Part shown: positions 37,158-46,157 of the stretch, in pieces
How the letters are laid out: the number at the start of each line of letters is the position of its first letter
Position numbering within the stretch: position 1 is the stretch's first letter
DNA from: Opitutaceae bacterium
GTDB lineage: Bacteria; Verrucomicrobiota; Verrucomicrobiia; Opitutales; Opitutaceae
NCBI GenBank assembly: GCA_028284385.1
Contig: JANQRT010000024.1
Coordinates: 1 to 64,000, forward strand
Length of the DNA stretch: 64,000 nt
Reading direction: 5' to 3'
Notes under the pieces: generated by a model
What the model was told of the DNA's origin: nothing
Databases searched by the model: none
The model's input: the letters and a program-made list of their open reading frames with translations, nothing else
Position numbers and translations under genes: made by a program

Positions 37158-37889
37158 CTATTTCTGACCGTAGTAGGCGTTCGCTCCGTGTTTTCGGAGG
37201 TAGTGCTTATCCAATTGCGCTTGAGACAGGCTAGGAGCTCCTGGTTTAAGCAGCATCGCCTTCATCGTCATTTCGGCAATGATTTCCAAGGCAAAAGCGT
37301 TTTCTACAGCCTTCTTGCCGCTGGATCCCCATACGAATGGCGCGTGGCCATGAAAAAGAACTGCATTCACTTGGTCAGGGCTCACATTCTGAAAACTCTC
37401 GACAATCACATTGGCTGTTTCCCATTCATAGTGACGCTCGATTTCCTCAGGAGTGATCGGACGCGTAACGGGAACTTCGCCATAAAAATAGTCTGCGTGG
37501 GTGGTGCCCATGCATGGAACAGGCAGACCCGCTTGAGCGAACGCCGTGGCGTTGCGAGAATGCGTATGAACGACTGCTTTTATGTTTCCAAAAGCCTGAT
37601 ACAGTCGCATATGGGTTGGCGTATCTGAAGACGGCCTTAAGTCACCCTCAATCTTGATAGCCTCCAGATCCAGATGGTGATTAGCATCTGGCTGGGCGTC
37701 GACCTTTAGCACGACGATTTCATCCGGCTGCAAGGTTTCGTAGGGAACGCCGCTAGGCTTGATGGCCAGAACGCCTTTTTCCCTATCCACAATCGACACG
37801 TTGCCAAAAGTCAGGTCGACAATTCCGCAAGCGGGCAGCTGCTTGTTGGCCTCGCAACATTCCTCTTTAATGTCTTGAAATTCGCTCAT
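37158..37889 (-). CDS. araD: L-ribulose-5-phosphate 4-epimerase
   Basis: Converts L-ribulose 5-phosphate to D-xylulose 5-phosphate, the third step of arabinose catabolism. A class II aldolase-fold zinc enzyme of 243 residues. Metal and catalytic residues sit in IKPSGVPYETL, VVHTHSRNATAFAQAG (two histidines) and FHGHAPFVWG (third histidine), with SSDTPTHMRLYQAF between them. The C-terminal KHYLRKHGANAYYGQ is diagnostic of AraD/UlaF/SgbE. Placement after araA makes arabinose the substrate. ATG start; 40 bases after the araA stop. Confidence 0.96.
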   Translation of the reverse strand: MSEFQDIKEECCEANKQLPACGIVDLTFGNVSIVDREKGVLAIKPSGVPYETLQPDEIVVLKVDAQPDANHHLDLEAIKIEGDLRPSSDTPTHMRLYQAFGNIKAVVHTHSRNATAFAQAGLPVPCMGTTHADYFYGEVPVTRPITPEEIERHYEWETANVIVESFQNVSPDQVNAVLFHGHAPFVWGSSGKKAVENAFALEIIAEMTMKAMLLKPGAPSLSQAQLDKHYLRKHGANAYYGQK

Positions 37890-37929
37890 TTAAAATAAGG
37901 AAGAACCGCAAATATTTGGCTTCAAATTA

Positions 37930-39447
37930 TTATCCAGCTCGCGAGAAACCGGTATTGTCGTGATAGTAAACATCGTTGGATCGTAGCTCTTTGCGGACTT
38001 GTGAAACGGTTGTGTTTTCGTCGATGAGCAGCATCTCGATTCCCGCGATGGCTGCAAAATCTTCCATGGCTTCCGAAGTCAAAGCTATACTAAAAATAGG
38101 ATGATGCGATCCACCTGCGTGTATCCAGGAAGCCGCTGAAGTCTTAAAATCTGGCTTAGGCTTCCAGACTGCTCGAGCGACTGGCAAGTTTGGTAGAGGA
38201 GCGTCAGGAGCGACAACATCAACATCGTTGACTACCAGACGGAATCGATTTCCAAGATCGACAACCGTTGCATTGATCGCTGGTCCGGCTGGCACATTGA
38301 ATACAAGTCTAACAGGATCCTCTTTGCCTCCAATACCTAGAGGATGGATTTCTAGCGACGGCTTTCCTTCGGCAATGCTTGGGCAAATTTCCAGCATGTG
38401 AGCTCCGAGAACTTTATGTCCCTCTGGATTCAAATGGTAAGTGTAGTCCTCCATGAATGACGTTCCTTCATCAAGACCTTCAGCCATGACTTTCATTGTT
38501 CTAAGCAGAGCGGCGGTCTTCCAATCCCCCTCGGCTCCAAAACCGTATCCGTCTCTCATCAGTCTTTGCACAGAAAGACCTGGCAGCTGCTTCAAGCCGT
38601 GAAGATCTTCGAAAGTGGTAGTAAAACCGGATGCTCCCTTATCTTCAAGGAAGGCCCTCAACCCTAGTTCGATTCGAGCTCCGTCCCTAAGCGACTCATG
38701 ACGCTCTCCTCCCTTTAAGAGAGAGTTCACTACATCGTATTCATCGGCGTAAGCCTGACAGAGCGCATCCACATCCGCATCGCTAGCCGCGTTTACGAAT
38801 TGAACGACATCACCCACACCGTACCCGTTTACCGAATACCCAAATCGAGCTTCCGCTGCGACCTTATCTCCTTCGGTTACCGATACCTCCCGCATGTTGT
38901 CGCCAATGCGGCAGATCTTGGCTCCCTGCATCGCATACCAACCGCGAGCAGCTCTAGCCCACACGCCGATTCTATCCTGGACTTCGTCATCCTGCCAGTG
39001 ACCGACCACAACCTTACGTTCGATACGCATGCGCGAGCACATGAACCCGAACTCCCGATCGCCGTGGGCCGCTTGATGCAGATTCATGTAATCCATATCG
39101 ATCTCGCCCCAAGGAAGATCGCGGAAGAACTGCGTGTGCAGGTGCAGAAATGGTTTTTTCAATACGCCCAGTCCGCCAATCCACATTTTAGCGGGAGAAA
39201 AAGTATGGCACCAAATAATAAGGCCAATGCACTTCTGGGCGTTATTGGCCTCCAAGCAAATCGAGCGAATTTCCTCGGGAGTCTCGCCAACCGTTTTGAA
39301 AGTTACATTGACAGGGATCCGCGACGAGGCGTCGAGGGCCGCAGCAACTTGCTTTGAATTTTCCGCAACTTGCTTAAGGGCTTCGGGACCATAGAGGTGC
39401 TGGCTGCCCGTTACGAACCAGAGTTCTAAGTTATCTAAATTTTTCAT
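37930..39447 (-). CDS. araA: L-arabinose isomerase
   Basis: Isomerises L-arabinose to L-ribulose. 505 residues, the standard length. It begins [18 protein letters not shown], a signature of the family, with [18 protein letters not shown] near residue 75-93 and [17 protein letters not shown] near 305, which holds catalytic glutamates and metal ligands; [11 protein letters not shown] near 335 contains another glutamate and HTHFFRDLPW-like sequence is present as [12 protein letters not shown]. The histidine ligands in [13 protein letters not shown] and [14 protein letters not shown] complete the metal site. ATG start, 31 bases after the araB stop. Middle gene of the araBAD unit. Confidence 0.97.
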   Translation of the reverse strand: MKNLDNLELWFVTGSQHLYGPEALKQVAENSKQVAAALDASSRIPVNVTFKTVGETPEEIRSICLEANNAQKCIGLIIWCHTFSPAKMWIGGLGVLKKPFLHLHTQFFRDLPWGEIDMDYMNLHQAAHGDREFGFMCSRMRIERKVVVGHWQDDEVQDRIGVWARAARGWYAMQGAKICRIGDNMREVSVTEGDKVAAEARFGYSVNGYGVGDVVQFVNAASDADVDALCQAYADEYDVVNSLLKGGERHESLRDGARIELGLRAFLEDKGASGFTTTFEDLHGLKQLPGLSVQRLMRDGYGFGAEGDWKTAALLRTMKVMAEGLDEGTSFMEDYTYHLNPEGHKVLGAHMLEICPSIAEGKPSLEIHPLGIGGKEDPVRLVFNVPAGPAINATVVDLGNRFRLVVNDVDVVAPDAPLPNLPVARAVWKPKPDFKTSAASWIHAGGSHHPIFSIALTSEAMEDFAAIAGIEMLLIDENTTVSQVRKELRSNDVYYHDNTGFSRAG

Positions 39448-39478
39448 GTTTCTTTAAATTGAAATGCGTGCTCTGAAT

Positions 39479-41155
39479 TTAGCCGCGAACTTCATCTTTT
39501 ATTTTCAGGAGGTCCTTCATAACGTTGCCCAAATCTTCAGAACTCACTCCACCAAAGGCGTCATGAAGTTTCTGGTACAAGGCAAACAGTTTATTGTAGA
39601 CCGCTTGAGACTCGGTATTCGGCTTGTAGGAAATGTCTTTCAGGCCGGTCATAGCCGCCTGAGCAGACTTGAAGTCGTCGTATCCACCTTTTTCCGAGCC
39701 AGCAATGACCGCCGCAGAAACGGCTGAACCTAAAGCGCAAGTCTGGGCGCTACGAGAGATGAGCATTTCGCAACCGGTGATGTCCGCATAGATCTGCATC
39801 AGCATGGGATTCTTTTCGGCGATCCCGCCCGCGCAAACCACCCTATCAACAGGCACATTGTATTCCGCCAGTCGCGCTAGAATCATTCGTGCTCCAAAGG
39901 CCGTCCCTTCAATCAACGCTCGATAGACTTCGGCTTGAGAGGTGTGCAGAGTTTGACCGACTAGAAGCCCCGCCAGAAGAGGATCCACTAGAATAGTGCG
40001 ATTGCCGTTGTTCCAATCAAGAGCGAGCAATCCGCTTTCGCCAGGCTTTAGCTTATCCGCCTCTTTGGTCAGCTCGATATGGGTATCGCCGTCGCCTTTG
40101 AGAACCCGTTGCACGAACCAAGCGAAAATGTCGCCCACAGCGGACTGGCCAGCTTCGACGCCAAAGTAACCTGGGAGAATGGCCCCCTTTACGATGCCAC
40201 AGATGCCCGGAACATCAGCAATCTCCTTGCTAGCCGAGACAACGCCGCAATCGCAGGTCGAAGTGCCAATCACTTTCACCAAAGTGCCTTCGTCAACACC
40301 AGCTCCTATGGCTCCGTAGTGGACGTCGAACTCGCCGATCGCAATGGGAATTCCGCCTGGCAGTCCAAGTTTGCCGGCCCATTCATCGCAAAGCTCTCCA
40401 GCTTTCTCACTAGCGTCATGAGCTTTTTCATACAAGCGGTCACGCAAATCGGCCAATTTAGGATCGAGAAGGGAGAGAAACTCCTTGTCTGGCAAACCGC
40501 CCCAATCATCCGCATAGAAAGCCTTGTGACCCGCCGCGCAAACGCCACGCTTAACTTGGGTTGGATCTTTCACTCCGGCCAAAATGGCTGGCACCCAATC
40601 GCAAAGCTCCACCCAGCTGTAGGCCGCGTCGAACACGTCCGGAGCCACCTTCAAGCAATGCCAGAGCTTAGACCAAAACCATTCCGACGAATAAGTGTTG
40701 CCACACTTGGCCAGGTATTGAGGTCGGTGCTCGCGGCCGAGTTCCGTAATCGTGGCAGCTTCTTCCGCGCTCGTATGGTCTTTCCAGAGCCAGCACTGAG
40801 CGGCTAGATTGCCTCGCCATTCCGGCTTGCTGCTGAGAGCTTCGTTTTGACTGTCGACGGGGATAGGACTGGAACCCGTCGAATCGACGCCCAGACCAAT
40901 CACCTTGTCAGGCGAAAAACGCGAATCCACCACTTTAGCGCTAGCAATGGATTCCACGACGCTGGTCTCAAGTCCTTCCACGTAGTCGCCAGGATGCTGC
41001 CTAGCCAAGTTATGATCATTTGCGTCCAGCAAGATACCCTGCTCGCCAGAAGGATAATTGAAAACGGAGGTTCCCACCTCCGCGCCATCCGAACAACGAA
41101 CGACGATGCTGCGCACCGAATTCGTTCCATAATCGATTCCAATTGTATATGCCAT
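39479..41155 (-). CDS. araB: Ribulokinase
   Basis: Phosphorylates L-ribulose with ATP. FGGY-family kinase of 558 residues. The N-terminal phosphate loop is YTIGIDYGTNSVRSIVV, the ribulokinase-specific region GLGVDSTGSSPIPVD lies near residue 88 and the C-terminal FGGY-type ATP site VVCAGGIAEKNPMLMQIYAD near 450. QCWLWKDHTSAEEA around residue 120 is typical of AraB. ATG start. It is the first gene of the ara operon, divergent from the LacI-type regulator across 154 bases with candidate operators. No arabinose transporter or arabinosidase gene is nearby. Confidence 0.97.
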   Translation of the reverse strand: MAYTIGIDYGTNSVRSIVVRCSDGAEVGTSVFNYPSGEQGILLDANDHNLARQHPGDYVEGLETSVVESIASAKVVDSRFSPDKVIGLGVDSTGSSPIPVDSQNEALSSKPEWRGNLAAQCWLWKDHTSAEEAATITELGREHRPQYLAKCGNTYSSEWFWSKLWHCLKVAPDVFDAAYSWVELCDWVPAILAGVKDPTQVKRGVCAAGHKAFYADDWGGLPDKEFLSLLDPKLADLRDRLYEKAHDASEKAGELCDEWAGKLGLPGGIPIAIGEFDVHYGAIGAGVDEGTLVKVIGTSTCDCGVVSASKEIADVPGICGIVKGAILPGYFGVEAGQSAVGDIFAWFVQRVLKGDGDTHIELTKEADKLKPGESGLLALDWNNGNRTILVDPLLAGLLVGQTLHTSQAEVYRALIEGTAFGARMILARLAEYNVPVDRVVCAGGIAEKNPMLMQIYADITGCEMLISRSAQTCALGSAVSAAVIAGSEKGGYDDFKSAQAAMTGLKDISYKPNTESQAVYNKLFALYQKLHDAFGGVSSEDLGNVMKDLLKIKDEVRG

Positions 41156-41195
41156 GGGGTTTAACCGCTTAAGTCAGAAGTTCTGAAAATAGAAA

Positions 41196-41220
41196 TGCAG
41201 ATAGGGATTTTGAATCTGCA
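41196..41220. promoter_or_regulatory. Inverted repeat in the araB-regulator gap
   Basis: TGCAGAT at 41196-41202 is mirrored by ATCTGCA at 41214-41220, seven bases each with 11 between. It lies 41-65 bases upstream of the araB start and could bind the divergent LacI-type protein or shape the araB leader. Candidate only; LacI sites usually have a shorter, central-CG form. Confidence 0.35.
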
Positions 41221-41264
41221 ATATATCCTTAATAAATACAGCCAATTGTTGCAAAAGCCTGTCT

Positions 41265-41278
41265 TTACTTGACAGTAA
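41265..41278. promoter_or_regulatory. Candidate operator overlapping a -35-like TTGACA
   Basis: A 14-base dyad, TTACT-TGAC-AGTAA, contains TTGACA, a perfect -35 hexamer on the plus strand about 35 bases upstream of the regulator start. A symmetric site across a promoter element is where an autoregulating repressor would be expected. No good -10 box is visible, so the promoter is unproven. Confidence 0.35.
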
Positions 41279-41309
41279 TGTAACTCTAGCGAATTTCCAG
41301 TCCTTAATC

Positions 41310-42362
41310 ATGTCGCAACGAGCTACACTCAAGGACATCGCAGACGAGTTAGGCTACTCGAAAAACACGGTTTCGCTGGCTCTTCGAAATAGTCCCCAAA
41401 TTCCGGAAACCACTCGCCGAAAAGTAAGGCGGACCGCAGAGAAACTGGGCTACCAGGCCAATGCAGTAGTTTCACACCTGATGGCTCAACTTCGAGCGAG
41501 TCAAACCCCTCGTTTCCAGGCTAAGCTAGCCCTTATCAATGCCAATCCCGACAAGAGAGCCTTTTCCAAGCATCCCACTATTCCCACCTACGTATCCGGA
41601 TGTGAAAGACGAGCAGCCCAGCTTGGCTATGATTTTGACCAGTTCTGGCTACACGAACCGGAAATGAATCCTAGGAGGCTTATCAATATTTTCAATACGA
41701 GAAATATCAAAGGTCTTATTCTAGTAGGTCTCATGCAAAGTAGCGAGCTGCCAAAGGAATATAGCCAAGTCTGGGACCAATTCGCCTGCGCCGTCACGGG
41801 CGTTCGAACCAAGCAGCCCACCCTCTCCTATTGTTGCGCCGATCATCACGATCTTACCATTCAGGCGTGCGACAATGCCCTAGAGCTCGGTTACAAAAGA
41901 CCGGCTTTGGTGCTAGACGACGTTATTGACCGATTGGTTGAACGCCGGTTTTCCGCTGGCTTCCTGATTGGACAACAGCGATTCAAAAAGTCTGATCGCC
42001 TGCCTCCTTTTCTGGAATACGAAGACGCCCGAAACGACTTGGAATTGTTTCGCAGCTGGTTGGAAGAACATCAGCCCGACGTCATTTTCACCTTATACAA
42101 TAGCGTCATCTCATGGCTTAAAAAATTAGGCTACAAAATCCCACGAGATCTGGGCATTATCCAGCTCGAATGGCGAGATACCGATCCCGACATCGCTGGA
42201 ATGCATCAGCATAATGACATGGCAGGTGAAGCGGCGGTAGACATGGTCATCAGCCAGATTCATAATAACGAATTCGGTCCTCCCGAGTATCCACGCTCAA
42301 CCTACATCGGAGCAACTTGGCAGAACGGGAAAACAGTGAGAGCTCAAGCGGCAAGGGTTTGA
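41310..42362 (+). CDS. LacI-family transcriptional regulator, probably of the ara operon
   Basis: 350 residues. The N-terminal helix-turn-helix is ATLKDIADELGYSKNTVSLALRN (residues about 5-27) and the hinge helix follows near 45-60. The remaining sequence is the periplasmic-binding-protein-like ligand domain with NTRNIKGLILVGL and IIQLEWRDTDPDIAGMHQHNDMAGEAAVDMV near residues 290-320. It reads away from araB, which points to control of araBAD and likely autoregulation; effector arabinose or ribulose is inference. Arabinose operons in better-known bacteria use AraC or a GntR/LacI chimera (AraR), so a plain LacI-type protein is less usual. ATG start without a clear ribosome site. Confidence 0.9.
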   Translation: MSQRATLKDIADELGYSKNTVSLALRNSPQIPETTRRKVRRTAEKLGYQANAVVSHLMAQLRASQTPRFQAKLALINANPDKRAFSKHPTIPTYVSGCERRAAQLGYDFDQFWLHEPEMNPRRLINIFNTRNIKGLILVGLMQSSELPKEYSQVWDQFACAVTGVRTKQPTLSYCCADHHDLTIQACDNALELGYKRPALVLDDVIDRLVERRFSAGFLIGQQRFKKSDRLPPFLEYEDARNDLELFRSWLEEHQPDVIFTLYNSVISWLKKLGYKIPRDLGIIQLEWRDTDPDIAGMHQHNDMAGEAAVDMVISQIHNNEFGPPEYPRSTYIGATWQNGKTVRAQAARV

Positions 42363-42479
42363 AAATAGAATCCACGCATTGCGGAGGGGAGAACGGAGAA
42401 ATCTGCCTGATGTAGTCTAGACCCTGCCTACGCATAGCGTAGATCAAGCAAAGCATTGTTATAACCTTTAAATGCTACC

Positions 42480-43466
42480 CTAAACGGTTGGAATCACGGA
42501 ATAGTCGATTTCCACGATCGCTTCAGAGTTGGCGGAATTCAGAATCGCTTCATAGAGGAGCATCGCTTTGCAGCTTTCGAAAATGTTGGATCTTGTCGAA
42601 CGGCCTTCACGAACGGCAGCGAAAAAATCGACGATCTCAGCCAGAAGCCCGGTGTCGTTCCCACTGTCGCCTGAGCTCATGAAAGTAGAGGGCTCCCGCC
42701 ACTCTACGCACTTTCCCTTCTCGCAAATCTTGTATTCAGATCCGTTGTGAATGCGCATGAAGTTGCCGCCCTCGATTCCGATTTCCACTTCTTCGGTCGG
42801 AACGGTCATCGAACCCGTATCGCTTAGATTCATGGTTCCGATAGCTCCACTAGCGAATGTCAGATTAATCGAATACGCATTCATTTCTCTAGCGAAGCAG
42901 AATACTTTCTTCACATCACCATAGAGATACAAGAGGAGATCGATAATGTGAATACCGCATTGAAGCAAAAAAGAATTGTCAGGACGTTCGTTCCTGAAAG
43001 GCCCAGAGGCGCAATCGATGCTGATGGAACTGAGCTTTTCGCGAGGAAACCCGTCGATCCATTGGCGAGCTCTAGCGAAAACCGTTGCATAGCGTTTCTT
43101 GTAGGCTATCGAACAAAGCATTCCGGTTTTCTTGGATGCCTCTGCCATGCGGATCGAGTCCGATGAAGTCATCGATTGAGGCTTCTCCGTGTAGACCGGA
43201 TAGCCTTTTTCCATGATTTGAACAGCTAGATCGGGATGCTCCTTTGGCCCCACGCAAACGATAACACAGTCTGGCCGCTCCGCATCCAGCATGTCATCGA
43301 TGCTGGTGTATTGCTTGCCTCCGTAGCGGCGAGCATTCCGCTCCGAGGTTTCCAGCGATTGTGTGCAAATGCCGGCAATATATCCGCCAGCATGGCCGAT
43401 GTAGGGGTAAATACGACGCGTTGCAAAACCGCCCGCGCCAACTAAGCAAACTTTTGTATCATCCAT
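42480..43466 (-). CDS. Gfo/Idh/MocA-family oxidoreductase
   Basis: NAD(P)-dependent dehydrogenase of 328 residues. The Rossmann half starts with KVCLVGAGGFATRRIYPYIG and shows VYTEKPQSM near residue 92. IDCASGPFRNERPDNSFLLQCGIHIIDLLLYLYG contains the conserved G-x-H-x-x-D of the C-terminal domain. The frame opens at 43496, but MDDTKVCLVG at 43466 matches the family N-terminus. It converges on the LacI-type gene and diverges from msrP. The substrate is probably a sugar or sugar-like ring; location next to the ara region is suggestive only. Confidence 0.87.
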   Translation of the reverse strand: MDDTKVCLVGAGGFATRRIYPYIGHAGGYIAGICTQSLETSERNARRYGGKQYTSIDDMLDAERPDCVIVCVGPKEHPDLAVQIMEKGYPVYTEKPQSMTSSDSIRMAEASKKTGMLCSIAYKKRYATVFARARQWIDGFPREKLSSISIDCASGPFRNERPDNSFLLQCGIHIIDLLLYLYGDVKKVFCFAREMNAYSINLTFASGAIGTMNLSDTGSMTVPTEEVEIGIEGGNFMRIHNGSEYKICEKGKCVEWREPSTFMSSGDSGNDTGLLAEIVDFFAAVREGRSTRSNIFESCKAMLLYEAILNSANSEAIVEIDYSVIPTV

Positions 43467-43969
43467 CTGGCTTTTAAAACAACACCGTTCGATCAAGTGG
43501 GTTGCTTTAAATCAGTCAAACAGGAAACCAGTTCTTCAAAAGTTTGGCGTTCAACGGATATGTCGGTTTTCATTGCTCAATAACTCTAGTCGGTCTGAAA
43601 CACGCACTGCGAAAATCGGCAATAAAACAAGAATTTTGTAATTAAAAATCGAATACAAAACTGAAAGCCTTAGTTTCGGGAAAATCTCTGGGCTTGAAAT
43701 TCTGCGCAGCCGCCCAGACTATCCGACAACTGAAACCTTCCTCCGAAAATCGGCCAGCCGTAAAGAGGATCTAAAGTCAATTGTCCAACTTTTTGGAATA
43801 ATAACCCTCCTTCTGAGCTTTATCTTCAAGCAGAGTTAAGACCGATTTTCGAACATCTCTTGGAGCACAGTCTCTCGATTTATACCCTCTCAATCGGAAC
43901 TAAAGCGCTTGCGAGGAAATCGAAACGCAATTAACTAGCCCCATCGCTCGTAATGAAGAACAACGCAGT
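43467..43969. other. Divergent intergenic region upstream of msrP
   Basis: About 500 bases between divergent genes, AT-rich around 43610-43680. It should contain promoters for msrP and the oxidoreductase. I see no gene, clear hairpin or repeat. Confidence 0.5.
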
Positions 43970-44935
43970 ATGCCAATGAACATAAAGAATCGCAAGTCCT
44001 GGGAGCTTCCGGAATCGGCTGTCACCCCCGAAAAAAACTACCTCAACCGTCGCCATTTTTTGAAGACAGTGGGCATGGGCTCGGGGGCTTTGCTGGGAGC
44101 TTCACTGGCAAAGGGAGCCAGCAGCGGATTTCCTTCAATCTTGAACCAGGATTTCAATGGCGAAGACCTTGAAAAGACGCCTTACGATTTGATCAAGGGC
44201 TATAATAATTTCTACGAGTTTACGACTGACAAAGGCGACGTGCAGAAACTGGCTAACAAAGGTTGGCAGACCGAACCCTGGGATATCGAAATCAAGGGTC
44301 TAGTCGACAACCCATTAAAGATCGAAGTCAACGATCTCATCAAAAAAGTAGGAGGCATCGAACAGAGAGTGTATCGTTTTCGCTGTGTTGAGGCGTGGTC
44401 GATGGTCATTCCCTGGGACGGGTTTCCTCTGAAGAAAATCATCGATCTCGCTCAGCCCAAATCGGAAGCGAAATACATGAAATTCACTACCTTCTACGAT
44501 CCTAAAAATGCGCCTGGCCAAAGAGGTCGCTCCATCGATTGGCCCTATGTCGAGGGTCTGACCATGGACGAAGCAAGCAACGAGCTGGCTTTCATGGCGA
44601 CCGGCATTTATGGCAAACCGATCCCCAATCAAAACGGAGCGCCTATACGCCTGGTCGTTCCCTGGAAATACGGTTTCAAGAGTATCAAATCCATCGTTAA
44701 AATCGAGTTTGTCAAAAGACGGCCGCTCAACACCTGGCAGGCTTTGCAGCCTCGCGAATACGGCTTCTATGCAAACGTGAACCCCAAGGTCGACCACCCG
44801 CGCTGGTCGCAGGCATCGGAACGCGTAATCGGAGCCGGCTTCTTCAGCAGTCGAAAACCCACCCTTATGTTCAACGGATACGAGGAGCAAGTTGCCCATC
44901 TCTACGAAGGCTTGGACTTAAAGAAGAATTATTAA
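43970..44935 (+). CDS. msrP: Protein-methionine-sulfoxide reductase catalytic subunit MsrP
   Basis: Periplasmic molybdopterin enzyme that reduces methionine sulfoxide in envelope proteins, taking electrons from MsrQ. 321 residues. The N-terminus has a Tat signal with twin arginines in NRRHFLKTVGMGSGALLGAS (about residues 25-45). The molybdenum-binding cysteine is about residue 139 in YRFRCVEAWSMVIPW, and other cofactor contacts include DWPYVEGLTMDEA and GAPIRLVVPWKYGFKSIKSIVKI. The start ATG at 43970 is followed two codons later by another ATG; either works. 68 bases before msrQ. Confidence 0.96.
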   Translation: MPMNIKNRKSWELPESAVTPEKNYLNRRHFLKTVGMGSGALLGASLAKGASSGFPSILNQDFNGEDLEKTPYDLIKGYNNFYEFTTDKGDVQKLANKGWQTEPWDIEIKGLVDNPLKIEVNDLIKKVGGIEQRVYRFRCVEAWSMVIPWDGFPLKKIIDLAQPKSEAKYMKFTTFYDPKNAPGQRGRSIDWPYVEGLTMDEASNELAFMATGIYGKPIPNQNGAPIRLVVPWKYGFKSIKSIVKIEFVKRRPLNTWQALQPREYGFYANVNPKVDHPRWSQASERVIGAGFFSSRKPTLMFNGYEEQVAHLYEGLDLKKNY

Positions 44936-45003
44936 AGATCGGACCCCTGCCCTCGGATCCCTTAGAGCTCGTCGAGAATTCCGCGAGATAAAGCTTCTCC
45001 TCT

Positions 45004-45615
45004 ATGAATACCTTTACGCGTTGGCTCCGCAAAAAATGGATACTTTACATCTTCCTTTGCATACCCGTGTTCTACGTATTCGTCCCGATATCACAATACG
45101 ACACGGAATATTTAGCTGATCCGGCTAAATATCTACTCGAGTACGTTGGGAAGGCCGCCACGATTCTTTTCGTCATCGTGTCCTGCATCACACCACTTAA
45201 ATTACTCTTCCCCAAAGTTTCGCTTGTCAACGTATTAGTATTTCACCGACGGCAAATTGGAGTCAGCGTTTTCGTCTACGCCATGCTTCACCTGGTGATC
45301 TATTATTTCTATACAGGCACTTGGGAAATCTTTATAGAGGACTGGAAAAAGCTTTTCATCCTTTCCGGCATTCTGGCCTTGGTCTTGCTTCTGGTTTTGA
45401 CAGCGACGAGCAACAATTGGTCAGTCAAAAAGCTGGGAGCGAAGCGCTGGAAGCAGATCCATCGATTGAGCTATCTGATCATGCTTCTGCTCATCTTCCA
45501 TCAGGCAGCCCAAGAGAAAACTGGTTATCGCGAAACCGCCATCTATTTTGCCCCGTTGATCATTTTGCAGAGCTTTCGACTGGTTAAAATCGGCATGAAA
45601 AAAGCCAAAGACTAA
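45004..45615 (+). CDS. msrQ: Heme-binding membrane subunit MsrQ
   Basis: Inner-membrane b-type cytochrome of the ferric reductase-like superfamily that passes quinol electrons to MsrP. 203 residues with about six spans. Heme-ligand histidines are expected in MLHLVIYYFYTG near residue 95 and in IHRLSYLIMLLLIFHQ near 155-170. The LNVLVFHRRQIG-type stretch (VNVLVFHRRQIGVSVFVYA) is typical of YedZ proteins. ATG start. In a menaquinone-using cell the electron source would be menaquinol, whose synthesis genes are also in this window. Confidence 0.94.
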   Translation: MNTFTRWLRKKWILYIFLCIPVFYVFVPISQYDTEYLADPAKYLLEYVGKAATILFVIVSCITPLKLLFPKVSLVNVLVFHRRQIGVSVFVYAMLHLVIYYFYTGTWEIFIEDWKKLFILSGILALVLLLVLTATSNNWSVKKLGAKRWKQIHRLSYLIMLLLIFHQAAQEKTGYRETAIYFAPLIILQSFRLVKIGMKKAKD

Positions 45616-45740
45616 TGAAATCGGGCTTCATCTATGGAACCAATTGATTAGCTGAAGGTAAAAGAGAGACTAGAAACGACTTGCTCGCGCCCAATAAACA
45701 CACTAACACTCTATAAACTCGAAATTCAGAAGGTCATCAA

Positions 45741-46061
45741 ATGAAGAAACTACTCTCTATCACAGCAGCTTTGACTCTAGCTTTACCTATCTTCGCAGGA
45801 GAAGCAAAGGAGGTCACACTGAAGGGTACCGGAATGTGCGCGAGTTGTACTTTGAAAGTTGCCGATTCCTGCACTAACGCTCTTCAAGTCAAAGCAGAGG
45901 ATGGTAACATCAAAACCTATATTTTCACTGAAAATATGAAGCACGGAGCTTACTTCTGCTCTGGCAAGACGGAAAATCTGATTGTTAAAGGTCTAGTCGC
46001 CAAGAAGGACGGCAAGCTTACATTGAAACCTATCTCCGTCGAAAAGAAGGAAGACAGCTGA
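45741..46061 (+). CDS. Small secreted cysteine-containing protein
   Basis: 106 residues with a clean signal peptide (MKKLLSITAALTLALPIFAG, cleavage near residue 20). The mature protein has KGTGMCASCTLKVADSCTNA with a C-x-x-C pair plus a third cysteine, and a fourth cysteine later in AYFCSGKTENL. The pattern recalls small periplasmic proteins I would place near DUF6370, but I cannot verify that. The cysteines could bind metal or form disulfides. It follows msrPQ on the same strand after 125 bases, behind AGAAGG, and ends just before a strong terminator, so it may be its own unit or the last gene of the msr operon. Confidence 0.75.
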   Translation: MKKLLSITAALTLALPIFAGEAKEVTLKGTGMCASCTLKVADSCTNALQVKAEDGNIKTYIFTENMKHGAYFCSGKTENLIVKGLVAKKDGKLTLKPISVEKKEDS

Positions 46062-46099
46062 TTCCAGCAGGTAAATCAATTTGTAGCGAATTTTCAATG

Positions 46100-46127
46100 A
46101 CGTCCCGTAATTGCGGGACGTTTTTTT
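46100..46127 (+). terminator. Strong Rho-independent terminator after the small secreted protein gene
   Basis: ACGTCCCG and CGGGACGT form an eight-pair stem around a six-base loop, directly followed by seven T residues on the plus strand. It ends the plus-strand unit msrP-msrQ-small protein. On the minus strand there is no T run, so it does not terminate lpxB. Confidence 0.93.
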
Positions 46128-46157
46128 GGGACTAACAAAGTCGATTCTCGAAATCGT

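Noticed and set aside
38800..39357. 185-codon open frame on the plus strand
   Set aside because: Antisense to araA, which is complete.
40079..40807. 242-codon open frame on the plus strand
   Set aside because: Antisense to araB; no start site or protein family signal.
42428..42442. Perfect 15-base palindrome CTACGC-ATA-GCGTAG between two convergent genes
   Set aside because: No T tract and no known function; could be chance in a short convergent gap.
44315..44899. 194-codon open frame on the minus strand
   Set aside because: Antisense to msrP, which has a Tat signal and the molybdenum cysteine.
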